The notes under the pieces are model-generated. The model was not told the origin of the DNA and ran no database searches. It worked only from the letters and a program-made list of their open reading frames with translations. Made by a program: the position numbers and the translations under genes. A stretch of DNA of 64,000 nt from Nocardioides aromaticivorans. Its GTDB lineage: Bacteria > Actinomycetota > Actinomycetes > Propionibacteriales > Nocardioidaceae. The DNA lies in the NCBI RefSeq assembly GCF_013408525.1, contig NZ_JACBZM010000001.1, forward strand, positions 4,408,501 through 4,472,500, written 5' to 3'. Positions 34,273 to 42,494 of this stretch are shown one piece after another (the stretch's first letter is position 1; every line of letters begins with the position of its first letter).

Positions 34273-34761
34273 ATGGCCGGACACGGCGCCCCCGACATCG
34301 CCCCGATCGACTGCCACGACCTCCGGGTCGCGGTCGTCGCCGCCAGCTGGCACAGCGTGGTGATGGACGGCCTCATCGCCGGCGCCCAGCGGGCGTTCGC
34401 CGACCACAAGCTCGAGGCGCCCGTGGTCGTTCGGGTCCCGGGCGTCTTCGAGCTGCCCGTCACCGCCGGAGCCCTCGCGCCGTCGTACGACGCCGTGATC
34501 GCGCTGGGCGTCGTCATCCGGGGCGGGACGCCCCACTTCGACTACGTCTGCAACGCCGCGACGGACGGGCTCACCCGCGTCTCGCTCGACCACCACACCC
34601 CGGTCGGCTTCGGAGTCCTCACCTGCGACAACGAGCAGCAGGCGCTGGACCGCGCCGGCCTCGAGGGATCGAACGAGGACAAGGGCTACGAGGCGGCCTC
34701 CGCCGCGCTGCAGACCGCGGCCACGCTGAAGAAGATCCGCTCGCGCGGCTTCGTGGGCTGA
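34273..34761 (+). CDS. ribH: RibH, lumazine synthase
   Basis: This 162-residue protein condenses the RibA and RibB branch products to 6,7-dimethyl-8-ribityllumazine. Recognisable elements are [37 protein letters not shown] (phosphate loop and active site) and [20 protein letters not shown]. It starts one base after the ribBA stop and ends the FMN-riboswitch-controlled operon. Confidence 0.95.
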   Translation: MAGHGAPDIAPIDCHDLRVAVVAASWHSVVMDGLIAGAQRAFADHKLEAPVVVRVPGVFELPVTAGALAPSYDAVIALGVVIRGGTPHFDYVCNAATDGLTRVSLDHHTPVGFGVLTCDNEQQALDRAGLEGSNEDKGYEAASAALQTAATLKKIRSRGFVG

Positions 34762-34806
34762 GCCCTCGGGGGTGAGACCGGCGCAGGTCGGCCTGCGGCC
34801 ACGCCG

Positions 34807-34812
34807 TAGGCT
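34807..34812 (+). promoter_or_regulatory. Putative -10 box of the hisE-hisG operon
   Basis: TAGGCT ends 8 nt before the GTG of hisE. No convincing -35 element is visible. The spacing suggests a leaderless or near-leaderless his mRNA separate from the rib operon. Confidence 0.5.
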
Positions 34813-34820
34813 GACCTCCC

Positions 34821-35084
34821 GTGAAGACGTTCGACGAGCTGTTCGCAGAGCTCAGCGAGAAGGCACAGACGCGGCCCGAGGGGTCCGGCACCGTCCGGGC
34901 GCTCGACGCCGGCGTCCATGCGATCGGCAAGAAGCTGATCGAGGAGGCCGCTGAGTCCTGGATGGCCGCCGAGCACGAGGGCAAGGAAGCCACCGCGCTG
35001 GAGATCAGCCAGCTGCTGTACCACGCCCAGGTCCTCATGATCGCGAGCGGACTCTCGCTCGAGGACGTCTACACCCACCTCTGA
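34821..35084 (+). CDS. hisE: HisE, phosphoribosyl-ATP diphosphatase
   Basis: This 87-residue all-helical MazG-fold enzyme performs the second step of histidine synthesis. It shows [21 protein letters not shown] at the N-terminus and the metal-binding [18 protein letters not shown] (about 36-53) with the ExxE pattern. The product feeds HisI, encoded elsewhere. It is paired with hisG, 11 bp downstream, an arrangement common in actinobacteria. Confidence 0.95.
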   Translation: MKTFDELFAELSEKAQTRPEGSGTVRALDAGVHAIGKKLIEEAAESWMAAEHEGKEATALEISQLLYHAQVLMIASGLSLEDVYTHL

Positions 35085-35095
35085 GGAACATCTCC

Positions 35096-35938
35096 ATGCT
35101 GAAGATCGCCGTCCCCAACAAGGGCGCCCTGTCCGAGGCCGCCTCGGGCATGCTGCGGGAGGCGGGCTACGCCCAGCGCTCCGAGTCCAAGCAGCTGACC
35201 AAGATCGACCCCGACAACGAGGTCGAGTTCTTCTACCTCCGCCCCCGCGACATCGCGCTGTACGTCGGCGAGGGCACCCTCGACGCGGGCATCACCGGCC
35301 GCGACCTGCTGCTCGACTCCCACGCCACGGCGGCCGAGTCGCTGCAGCTCGGCTTCGGCCGGTCCAAGTTCCGCTTCGCCGCCCGCCCCGGCACCGCCGA
35401 GACGGTCGAGGACCTCAAGGGCCTGCGGATCGCGACGTCGTACGACGGCGTGGTGAAGCGCTACCTCGCCGAGCGTGGCGTCGAGGCGTCCGTCGTCCGG
35501 CTCGACGGCGCGGTCGAGACCAGCATCCAGCTCGGTGTCGCCGACGTGATCGCGGACGTCGTGGAGACGGGCAGCACCCTGCGCAACGCGGGGCTCGAGG
35601 TCTTCGGCGACGTCATCCTCGAGTCCGAGGCCGTGATGATCACCCGTGAGGGTGCGGACGAGTCCGCGCTCGAGGTCTTCACCCGCCGGCTGCAGGGCGT
35701 CCTCGTCGCCCGCGCCTACGTGATGATGGACTACGACATCCGCGCCGAGAAGGTCGAGCAGGCGATCGGGCTGACGCCCGGCATCGAGAGCCCGACGGTC
35801 AGCCCGCTCCATCGGGAGGGCTGGGTCGCGGTCCGCTCGATGGTGCCGCGAGCCACCGCCCAGCGGGTCATGGACGAGCTCTTCGCGCTCGGCGCCCGGG
35901 CGATCCTCACCACCGACATCCACGCCTGCCGGCTCTAG
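35096..35938 (+). CDS. hisG: HisG, ATP phosphoribosyltransferase (long form)
   Basis: This 280-residue enzyme performs the committed step of histidine synthesis. It has the two periplasmic-binding-protein-like catalytic lobes (LKIAVPNKGALSE at the N-terminus, the PRPP loop DVVETGSTLRNAGLEV near 160-175) and the C-terminal ACT-like regulatory domain after about 210 (PTVSPLHREGWVAVRSMVP). The regulatory domain predicts feedback inhibition by histidine and independence from HisZ. The ATG follows GAGGAACAT. Confidence 0.95.
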   Translation: MLKIAVPNKGALSEAASGMLREAGYAQRSESKQLTKIDPDNEVEFFYLRPRDIALYVGEGTLDAGITGRDLLLDSHATAAESLQLGFGRSKFRFAARPGTAETVEDLKGLRIATSYDGVVKRYLAERGVEASVVRLDGAVETSIQLGVADVIADVVETGSTLRNAGLEVFGDVILESEAVMITREGADESALEVFTRRLQGVLVARAYVMMDYDIRAEKVEQAIGLTPGIESPTVSPLHREGWVAVRSMVPRATAQRVMDELFALGARAILTTDIHACRL

Positions 35939-35943
35939 GTCCG

Positions 35944-36402
35944 ATGAGCCAGCAGCCCGTCGTACCCCCTGCACTGCCGCACACCTGGCGACCCTTCGGG
36001 CCGCGGATGGCGGCGGTCGTCTTCGGCGTCGTGCTCGTCGGCGCCTTCGTGTGGCTGTGGGTCAACTTCGACGACGACACCCGGGCGTCGGTCAACGTCT
36101 ACGAGCGGGGCACGGTGATCGGCCTGGTCCTGCTCGGCCTGGCACTGCTGAACGGACTGGCCCGTTCCCGGGTCGTGGCGCGCGAGGACGGCCTGACGAT
36201 CGTCAACGGCTACCGCAAGCGGGAGCTGGCGTGGAGCGAGGTCGGACGCGTCCGGATGCCCCAGGGGGCGCCGTGGCCGCACCTCGACATGGGTGAGGAC
36301 GAGCGGGTCTCGCTGCTCGGGATCCACGCGTCCGACGGCCAGCGCGCGGCGGACGCGATCCGCGAGCTGCGCGCGGTGGTCGCGGCACACACCACGGCCT
36401 GA
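35944..36402 (+). CDS. PH-like domain membrane protein
   Basis: This 152-residue protein has two transmembrane helices (about 22-41 and 57-73) followed by a small bacterial PH-like domain (DUF2581/bPH_6-like: LTIVNGYRKRELAWSEVGRVRM). Proteins of this kind commonly follow hisG in actinobacteria, but their function is unknown. It begins 5 bp after the hisG stop, so it is in the his transcription unit. Confidence 0.7.
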   Translation: MSQQPVVPPALPHTWRPFGPRMAAVVFGVVLVGAFVWLWVNFDDDTRASVNVYERGTVIGLVLLGLALLNGLARSRVVAREDGLTIVNGYRKRELAWSEVGRVRMPQGAPWPHLDMGEDERVSLLGIHASDGQRAADAIRELRAVVAAHTTA

Positions 36403-36567
36403 GGCCGGATCGGGCCGCGCGGACCGTCGCAGCGTTCGCCCCACGACCACGTCCCGTTCGCCGTTCGTTGGTTCTTCGACTGTTTGGTGCGTTCGATGGT
36501 GGGCAGTTGTGCCGTTGTCTAGAGTCAGACCTACCCCGATCCCTGCTGCGAAAAGGACCAAGCACCA

Positions 36568-37143
36568 ATGGCTGTTTCCCTCACCAAGGGTGGCAATGTC
36601 TCCCTCACCAAGGAGGCCCCGGGCCTCTCGGCCGTCGACGTGGGCCTCGGTTGGGACGCGAACTCGTTCTCCGGTGGCGAGTTCGACCTCGACGCGTCCG
36701 CCATCATGCTCAAGGCGGACGGCAAGGCCCTCTCCGACTCGCACTTCATCTTCTTCAACAACCTGAAGAGCCCCGACGGCTCGCTCGAGCACACCGGTGA
36801 CAACACCACCGGTGAGGGCGACGGCGACGACGAGCTCCTCAAGGTCAACCTCGGGGTCGTCCCGCCGGACGTCGACAAGATCGTCTTCCCCGTGTCGATC
36901 TACGACGCCGACGCCCGCGGCCAGAACTTCGGCATGGTGCGCAACGCCTACATCCGCGTGATGAACCAGGCCGGCGGCGCCGAGATCGCCCGCTACGACC
37001 TCAGCGAGGACGCCTCGACCGAGACCGCCATGGTCTTCGGCGAGCTCTACCGCAACGGCGCCGAGTGGAAGTTCCGCGCGGTCGGCCAGGGCTACGCGTC
37101 GGGTCTGCGCGGCATCGCGCAGGACTTCGGCGTCAACGTCTGA
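36568..37143 (+). CDS. terD: TerD-family stress protein
   Basis: This 191-residue canonical TerD protein opens with the repeated [14 protein letters not shown] and continues with [19 protein letters not shown], the DLDAS calcium-binding segment, and [18 protein letters not shown]. TerD proteins bind Ca2+ and are tied to tellurite resistance, phage resistance and envelope stress; their biochemical role is unsettled. The 165 bp upstream holds AAAAGGA before the ATG and a possible TAGAGT -10 box (36520-36525). It heads a same-strand run of six genes. Confidence 0.92.
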   Translation: MAVSLTKGGNVSLTKEAPGLSAVDVGLGWDANSFSGGEFDLDASAIMLKADGKALSDSHFIFFNNLKSPDGSLEHTGDNTTGEGDGDDELLKVNLGVVPPDVDKIVFPVSIYDADARGQNFGMVRNAYIRVMNQAGGAEIARYDLSEDASTETAMVFGELYRNGAEWKFRAVGQGYASGLRGIAQDFGVNV

Positions 37144-37161
37144 CACACCCTTCGACGGCGT

Positions 37162-37186
37162 GCCGGTCCGGGAGAACCGGACCGGC
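37162..37186 (+). terminator. Perfect 10-bp hairpin between the two terD genes
   Basis: GCCGGTCCGG (37162-37171), loop GAGAA, CCGGACCGGC (37177-37186) is a perfect stem 18 bp after the terD stop. No T tract follows, so it may be an RNA stability or partial-termination element that sets higher expression of the first terD gene than of the genes downstream. Confidence 0.55.
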
Positions 37187-37226
37187 GCGCCGAGGCACCA
37201 CCCCCCCGTACCCCAGGAGCAGCACG

Positions 37227-37979
37227 ATGGTCGACTACGTCAAGAGGCCCAAGCCGACGCCCGCCTCGGCACCCCCGCCGCCGCCTCCGCCGGCGCCCGC
37301 CTCGGCGACTCCTCCGCCCCCTCCGCCGCCGCCCCCGGGCGTGCCCGCCGGTGGTGGCGTGAACCTCTCGAAGGTGTCGCTGACCAAGTCGAGCCCGACC
37401 GTGTCCCTGACCAAGGGCGGCGGCGGCGCCAGCGGCCAGCTCCGCATCAACCTCAACTGGTCGCAGGGCGGCAAGCCCGCCGGCGGCTTCCTCAAGCGGG
37501 CGATGGGTGGCGGCGGCAGCGTCGACCTCGACCTCGGCTGCCTGTGGGAGACCATGGACGGCGACAAGGGCGTCGTCCAGGCCCTCGGCAACGCGTTCGG
37601 TGCGCTCGACCGGCCGCCGTACGTCTTCCTCGACGGTGACGACCGCTCGGGCACCGCCACGGGCGGCGAGAACCTCATCGTCAACCTCGACCGCCTCGCC
37701 CAGATCCGCCGGGTCCTGGTGTTCGCCTACATCTACGAGGGCGTGCCGAACTGGGCGGCCGCGGACGGCGTGGTCACCATGTACCCCGTCGGCGCCGCCC
37801 CGATCGAGATCCGTCTCGACGAGGCCGCCAACGACAAGCGCTTCTGTGCGATCGCGATGCTCACCAACACGGGGGGCGACCTGCGCATCGACCGCGAGGT
37901 CCGCTACATCTCGGGCACCCAGCGCAATGTCGACGAGGCCTACGGCTGGGGCATGAACTGGACGGCCGCCCGCAAGTGA
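37227..37979 (+). CDS. TerD-like protein with polyproline N-terminus
   Basis: This 250-residue protein has a low-complexity leader (about 10-45) with runs of seven and nine prolines. Two TerD-style VSLTK motifs follow (50-66: VSLTKSSPTVSLTKGG) and then a TerD-like beta-sandwich domain with DLDLGCLWET and FLDGDDRSGTATGG. It resembles tellurium resistance proteins of the TerD/TerA group. The ATG at 37227 has CAGGAG upstream. The polyproline runs would require EF-P for efficient translation and may form an extended tether. Confidence 0.82.
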   Translation: MVDYVKRPKPTPASAPPPPPPPAPASATPPPPPPPPPGVPAGGGVNLSKVSLTKSSPTVSLTKGGGGASGQLRINLNWSQGGKPAGGFLKRAMGGGGSVDLDLGCLWETMDGDKGVVQALGNAFGALDRPPYVFLDGDDRSGTATGGENLIVNLDRLAQIRRVLVFAYIYEGVPNWAAADGVVTMYPVGAAPIEIRLDEAANDKRFCAIAMLTNTGGDLRIDREVRYISGTQRNVDEAYGWGMNWTAARK

Positions 37980-37992
37980 AGCGGCCGGAGGG

Positions 37993-39201
37993 GTGAAGCA
38001 CTTCGCTTACCTCGCAGACGACGTTCGGGATCGTCTGTTCGAGGTGGCACCCGAGGACGTCACTCCCGACAGCGACCGGCAGCGCATCGCGCTCGCGCTC
38101 GGCGCGACGCTGTACATGCCCGGGACGCGGCCCGACCTGGTCGGTGACTCGCTGCGCGTCGCCTCGGTGGGTGCCACCTCGGTCGTGTGGTGCCTCGAGG
38201 ACGCCATCGAGCACGATGCCGTCGAGCGTGCCGAGCGCGGCGTGGTCGAGGCGCTGGAGTCGATCCGGTCCATGCCGGCCCACCGCCGCTCGCGGATGCC
38301 GCTGGTCTTCGTCCGGGTCCGCGACGCCGACCAGATCCGTCGGGTCGCCGCGGCCGCCGGCGGTGCGCTGACCGGGCTGACCGGGTTCAGCCTCGCCAAG
38401 TCGGCCGTCGACCGGGTCGAGCCGATGCTGGCGGCGACCCGCGAGGTCTCCGCCGGGCTGCACCGGCCGATGTACGCGATGCCGATCCTGGAGAGCCCGG
38501 AGATCGCCTACGTCGAGTCGCGGCGACCGGCCCTGGCCCAGCTCGCGGAGCTGTTCGCGGCGTACGACGAGCACGTCCTGTGCGTGCGGGTCGGTGGGAC
38601 CGACCTGTCGGGGATCTTCGGTCTCCGGCGTGACCGGGACACGACGATCTGGGACGTCGCCGTCGTGCGCGACGCGCTCTCCGACATCCTCAACCAGTTC
38701 ACCCGCAACGGCGACCACGTCGTGACCGGCCCCGTCTGGGAGCACATCCCGGGCCCGCGCTTCCTCAAGCCGCAGCTGCGCACGACCCCCTTCGCGGAGC
38801 ACCACGCGACGTCGCTGCGGCGCCAGCTGATCAACAACGACGTCGACGGCCTGATGCGCGAGATCAACCTCGACAAGACCAACGGCATGTACGGCAAGAC
38901 CGTCATCCACCCCTCGCACATCTCGGTGGTCAACAGCCTGCTCGCCGTCCACGTCGACGAGTACGACGACGCGGTGGCGATCGACCAGCTGCGGGAGCGT
39001 GGCGGGGTGGCGGCCTCGCGCCACGGCCGGATGAACGAGGTCGGGCCGCACGGGCGCTGGGCGGACCAGATGCTCGCCCGGGCCGCCGTCTACGGCGTGC
39101 TCGCCGACGACGCCTCCCTCGTCGACCTGCTCGCGATCGGCCAGCGGGTCACCGCCGACGAGTTCAACCTCGGCGACGCGCCCGTCCGGGTGGTCTCGTG
39201 A
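37993..39201 (+). CDS. HpcH/HpaI aldolase/CitE-like protein of the Ter module
   Basis: This 402-residue TIM-barrel protein is related to citrate lyase beta subunit and malyl-CoA-type lyases. Visible features are LYMPGTRPDL, VWCLEDAIEHDAVERAE (metal-binding Glu/Asp), PLVFVRVRD, YAMPILESPEIAY and the C-terminal GKTVIHPSHISVVN. In Ter-linked operons this protein belongs to a predicted biosynthetic set with two PRTase-like proteins and a HAD enzyme (Anantharaman, Iyer and Aravind described the set). Its substrate is unknown. The GTG start follows GGAGGG and its 3' end overlaps the next gene by 4 nt. Confidence 0.85.
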   Translation: MKHFAYLADDVRDRLFEVAPEDVTPDSDRQRIALALGATLYMPGTRPDLVGDSLRVASVGATSVVWCLEDAIEHDAVERAERGVVEALESIRSMPAHRRSRMPLVFVRVRDADQIRRVAAAAGGALTGLTGFSLAKSAVDRVEPMLAATREVSAGLHRPMYAMPILESPEIAYVESRRPALAQLAELFAAYDEHVLCVRVGGTDLSGIFGLRRDRDTTIWDVAVVRDALSDILNQFTRNGDHVVTGPVWEHIPGPRFLKPQLRTTPFAEHHATSLRRQLINNDVDGLMREINLDKTNGMYGKTVIHPSHISVVNSLLAVHVDEYDDAVAIDQLRERGGVAASRHGRMNEVGPHGRWADQMLARAAVYGVLADDASLVDLLAIGQRVTADEFNLGDAPVRVVS

Positions 39202-40478
39202 CGCTGACCCGGCCGGCGTCGCCGTCGGCGGACGTCCGCGCGCTCCTGGGACTGGACATCCGGTCCGGCGGAGCGGTCGCGTTCGACGACCTCGCCGGGC
39301 TGGCGCTGCGCGACAACCCGCGACGCGCGCACCTGATCGTCTCCCGCATCCTCGGCAAGCACATCCCGGTGCCGGGCGCGACCGTGCTCGACGGCGGCCA
39401 CCGGCTCGGGGACCTGGTGGCGGCAGAGCTCGCCGCGCAGGGGCCGGCGGGCGACGTCGACGACGCGCTGGTGATCGGCTACTGCGAGACCGCGACCGGA
39501 CTGGGCCACGCGGTCGCGCAGCGGCTGGGCATGTCCTACCTCCACTCGACCCGCGAGCCGGTGGCCGACCTGCCCGTGGCCGTGAGCTTCGAGGAGGAGC
39601 ACTCCCATGCGGTGGCGCACCACCTGCAGCCCGGGCCCTCCGTCCGGCTCGCGGGGGCCGGTCCGCTCGTCCTCGTCGACGACGAGCTGACGACCGGCCG
39701 CACGGCGCTGAACACCATCGAGGCGCTCCACGCCCGCTTCCCGCGCCCGGCCTATGTCGTCGCCGCGCTGATCGACGCCCGGACCCCCGCCCAGCGGAAG
39801 GCCTTCGACCAGCGCGCCGCGGAGATCGGGGTCGACGTGCGGGTCGCGTCGCTCGCGGCGATCGCGGTCGACGTACCGGACGACGTGCTGGACCGCGCGG
39901 CGCGCGCCCGTGCCGAGCTGGCCCCCGGCGCGCCGTCGCCGGCAGGTGCCCCCGCCCCCGTCCACGTGTACGACGACAGGTGGCCCGCGGACCAGCCGAC
40001 GGGTGCTCGCAACGGCCTCACCGCGGGGGAGACCGCGCGCCTCGACGACGCCGCTGCGGGGGTCGCCCGGTGGCTGGGCCCGGAGCTGTCGGGTCGGGTG
40101 CTCGTGGTCGGGACGGAGGAGCTGATGTTCCTGCCGACCCTGGTCGCGGCGCACCTCGCCGACCAGCACCCGGCGCTCGACGTGGTCACGCAGTCGACGA
40201 CGCGGTCGCCGGTGCACGCCGCCGACCAGCCTGGCTACGCCGTGCGCCGCACCCTCGAGTTCGCCGCGCCGACCGAGCCCGGTCGGCCGGCCCGCCTCCA
40301 CAACGTCGTGGACCCCTCGGCCGCCGTCCCCGACGGCGCCGCCTGGTCGGACCTGCGCCACGACCACGTCGTCGTGGTCGTGGACACGCCGGCCGACGCG
40401 GCGGCTCCGCTGGCCGAGGCGTTGCGCCCGTTCGCCGACGTCGTGCACGTCGTCACCGTCACCGGAGGACCCCGATGA
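39198..40478 (+). CDS. PRTase-TRSP domain protein
   Basis: This 426-residue protein has an N-terminal type I phosphoribosyltransferase domain whose PRPP loop is LVLVDDELTTGRTA (158-171). The C-terminal TRSP domain is recognisable from TQSTTRSPVHAADQPGYAVR near 330-350. An Ala/Pro-rich linker (about 240-260) joins them. In Ter gene clusters such proteins are predicted to build a nucleoside-like metabolite from PRPP. It overlaps its neighbours by 4 nt on both sides, so the enzymes are probably made in equal amounts. Confidence 0.88.
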   Translation: MTLTRPASPSADVRALLGLDIRSGGAVAFDDLAGLALRDNPRRAHLIVSRILGKHIPVPGATVLDGGHRLGDLVAAELAAQGPAGDVDDALVIGYCETATGLGHAVAQRLGMSYLHSTREPVADLPVAVSFEEEHSHAVAHHLQPGPSVRLAGAGPLVLVDDELTTGRTALNTIEALHARFPRPAYVVAALIDARTPAQRKAFDQRAAEIGVDVRVASLAAIAVDVPDDVLDRAARARAELAPGAPSPAGAPAPVHVYDDRWPADQPTGARNGLTAGETARLDDAAAGVARWLGPELSGRVLVVGTEELMFLPTLVAAHLADQHPALDVVTQSTTRSPVHAADQPGYAVRRTLEFAAPTEPGRPARLHNVVDPSAAVPDGAAWSDLRHDHVVVVVDTPADAAAPLAEALRPFADVVHVVTVTGGPR

Positions 40479-41590
40479 CCGCCACTGCCGCCGCCCTGTT
40501 CGGCTCCTATCCCGCCGCCGACGTCACCTGGCTGCTGACCGACCTGTCCGGGGTCGACCTCGAGCGCAGCACCGAGCACCGGGAGGCCGCCATCCAGGGC
40601 GGCACCCACTACTCGGAGATGCTGCCGGTCGAGTTCCAGCCCGACGCCGCCTACCTCGAGCTCTTCCACGAGGCGCTCGAGCTGAGCGCCGACCGGGTCG
40701 CCACGGCCGTCGGTGTCGTGGGAGAGCTGCTGTGGGAGCGGCACGCAGCGCGCGGCCACCAGCCGGTGCTGGTCTCGCTCGCGCGGGCCGGCACGCCGAT
40801 TGGCGTCCTGCTGCGGCGCTACTACGAGGCCACCCGCGGGATCGCCGTCCCGCACTACACGATCTCGATCATCCGCGGCCGAGGCATCGACGAGGTGGCA
40901 CTCGCCCACGTGCTCGAGCGCCACCCGGCCGGCGCGGTGGCCTTCGTCGACGGCTGGACCGGCAAGGGCGCGATCCAGCGCGAGCTCGACGCGGCAGTGA
41001 CGGACTGGGTCGCCGCGCACCCGGAGCACGCCGGCCTCGACGGCGAGCTCGCCGTGCTGGCCGACCCGGGTGGCTGCACCGCGATCCACGGCACCCGCGA
41101 CGACTTCCTGATCCCGTCCGCCTGCCTCAACTCGACCGTCTCCGGCCTGGTCTCGCGCACCGTCTACCGCGACGACCTGATCGGCGAGGGCATGTTCCAC
41201 GGCGCGAAGTTCTACGCCGAGTGGGCCGAGGACGACGTGTCCAACCACTTCGTCGACACGATCGCCTCCCGCTTCGACGCCGTCCGCGCCGACGTCGACG
41301 CCGGGCTCGAGGTGCCGCCGGCCGACCGTGCCGTCACCTGGGCCGGCCACCGGGCCGTCGAAGCGATCGCGCGCGAGTTCGGCATCAGCGACATCAACCT
41401 CGCCAAGCCGGGCGTGGGGGAGACGACCCGGGTCCTGCTGCGCCGCGTGCCGTGGCAGGTCCTCGTCCGCCCCGACCGCCTGCCGGACCTGCGGCACGTG
41501 ATCGCGCTCGCGGAGGCCCGCGACGTGCCCGTCGTACCAACGCCCGACCTGCCGTACTCCTGCATCGGCCTCATCCGCCAGGTGGCCTGA
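40475..41590 (+). CDS. StiP-family / PRTase-like protein of the Ter module
   Basis: This 371-residue protein is of the family annotated as cysteine protease StiP, also described as a PRTase with a PELOTA-type RNA-binding domain. It opens LFGSYPAADVTWLLTDLSG and has HPVLVSLARAGTP-like residues (QPVLVSLARAGTPIGVLLRR, about 98-117). A DGWTGKGAIQREL segment (about 160-172) resembles a modified PRPP loop. DINLAKPGVGETTRVLLRRVP near the C-terminus fits the PELOTA-like domain. I see no proof of protease activity. It follows the PRTase-TRSP gene with a 4-nt overlap. Confidence 0.8.
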   Translation: MTATAAALFGSYPAADVTWLLTDLSGVDLERSTEHREAAIQGGTHYSEMLPVEFQPDAAYLELFHEALELSADRVATAVGVVGELLWERHAARGHQPVLVSLARAGTPIGVLLRRYYEATRGIAVPHYTISIIRGRGIDEVALAHVLERHPAGAVAFVDGWTGKGAIQRELDAAVTDWVAAHPEHAGLDGELAVLADPGGCTAIHGTRDDFLIPSACLNSTVSGLVSRTVYRDDLIGEGMFHGAKFYAEWAEDDVSNHFVDTIASRFDAVRADVDAGLEVPPADRAVTWAGHRAVEAIAREFGISDINLAKPGVGETTRVLLRRVPWQVLVRPDRLPDLRHVIALAEARDVPVVPTPDLPYSCIGLIRQVA

Positions 41591-41591
41591 C

Positions 41592-42422
41592 GTGTCCGGT
41601 TCCTTCCTCGTGGCGTTCGACCTCGACCGCACGCTGATCTACTCCGCCGGCTCCGCGGGCCCGGACGCGCCCGCCGACGCCCGCGTCGTCGAGGTGTACG
41701 ACGGCGCGCCCCTCTCACGCATGACGCAGCGCTCGTGGTCGCTGCTCGGCGACCTCATGCGCCGCGACGTGGTCGTCCCCGTGACGACCCGCAGCGTCGC
41801 CCAGTACCAGCGCGTCGGCCTGCCCGCGGTCCCGCGCCACGCCATCACCACCAACGGCGGCACGCTGCTGGTCGACGGCGTCGCAGACCCGGAGTGGCGC
41901 GACGAGTCCTTCGCGCTCGCCGCCCGGTCGGCGCCGCTGGCGGAGATGAACGCCGTGCTCGCCGCGGTCGCCGACGAGCCGTGGGTCAAGCTGGTCCGCG
42001 ACGTCGAGGACCTGTTCTGCTACCTGGTCGCCCACAGCCGCGAGGTCATCCCCGAGGCGTGGGTCGCCGAGCTGGAGACGCTCGCGGAGCAGGGCGGCTG
42101 GAAGGTCTCGGTGCAGGGGCGCAAGGTCTACCTCGTCCCCGAGGGGCTCGGCAAGGGCAGCGCCGTCGAGCGACTGGTCCGGCGGCTCCCGGACGGCGCG
42201 TCGACGGTGACCCTCGCCAGCGGCGACAGCCTGCTCGACGCAGGCATGCTCGAGGTCGCCCACCACGCGCTGCGGCCCGCGCACGGCGAGCTGCACGACG
42301 CCGGCTGGGCAGCCGACCACGTCCGGGTCACCACGACCACGGGCATCCTTGCCGGCGAGGAGATCCTCGCCTGGGCTCTGGAGCACGTGACCTCCGCGGT
42401 CAGTGCCCCCGTGCCGTCCTGA
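41592..42422 (+). CDS. HAD-superfamily hydrolase of the Ter module
   Basis: This 276-residue HAD phosphatase has the nucleophile motif FDLDRTLIYSAG (Asp10 and Asp12), a motif II Thr in PVTTRSVAQY, Lys in the KVSVQGRKVYLVPEGLGKG region and motif IV in LASGDSLLDAGML. A sucrose-phosphatase-like C2 cap lies between. It is the last plus-strand gene of the module and probably dephosphorylates the PRTase product. Its final codons and stop lie in the first unit of a 48-bp tandem duplication. Confidence 0.85.
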   Translation: MSGSFLVAFDLDRTLIYSAGSAGPDAPADARVVEVYDGAPLSRMTQRSWSLLGDLMRRDVVVPVTTRSVAQYQRVGLPAVPRHAITTNGGTLLVDGVADPEWRDESFALAARSAPLAEMNAVLAAVADEPWVKLVRDVEDLFCYLVAHSREVIPEAWVAELETLAEQGGWKVSVQGRKVYLVPEGLGKGSAVERLVRRLPDGASTVTLASGDSLLDAGMLEVAHHALRPAHGELHDAGWAADHVRVTTTTGILAGEEILAWALEHVTSAVSAPVPS

Positions 42423-42494
42423 TCATCGCGTCCAGGCCGGCCTCGGGGTCAGTGCCCCCGTGCCGTCCTGATCATCGCGTCCAGGCCGGCCTCG
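42398..42494. repeat. Exact 48-bp tandem duplication at a convergent gene junction
   Basis: Bases 42398-42445 and 42447-42494 are identical, with a single G between (period 49). The unit carries the last codons and stop of the HAD gene on one strand and the last codons and stop of the convergent helical-protein gene on the other. The HAD gene ends in unit 1 and the convergent gene ends in unit 2. Before the duplication the two genes must have overlapped tail to tail. Confidence 0.97.
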
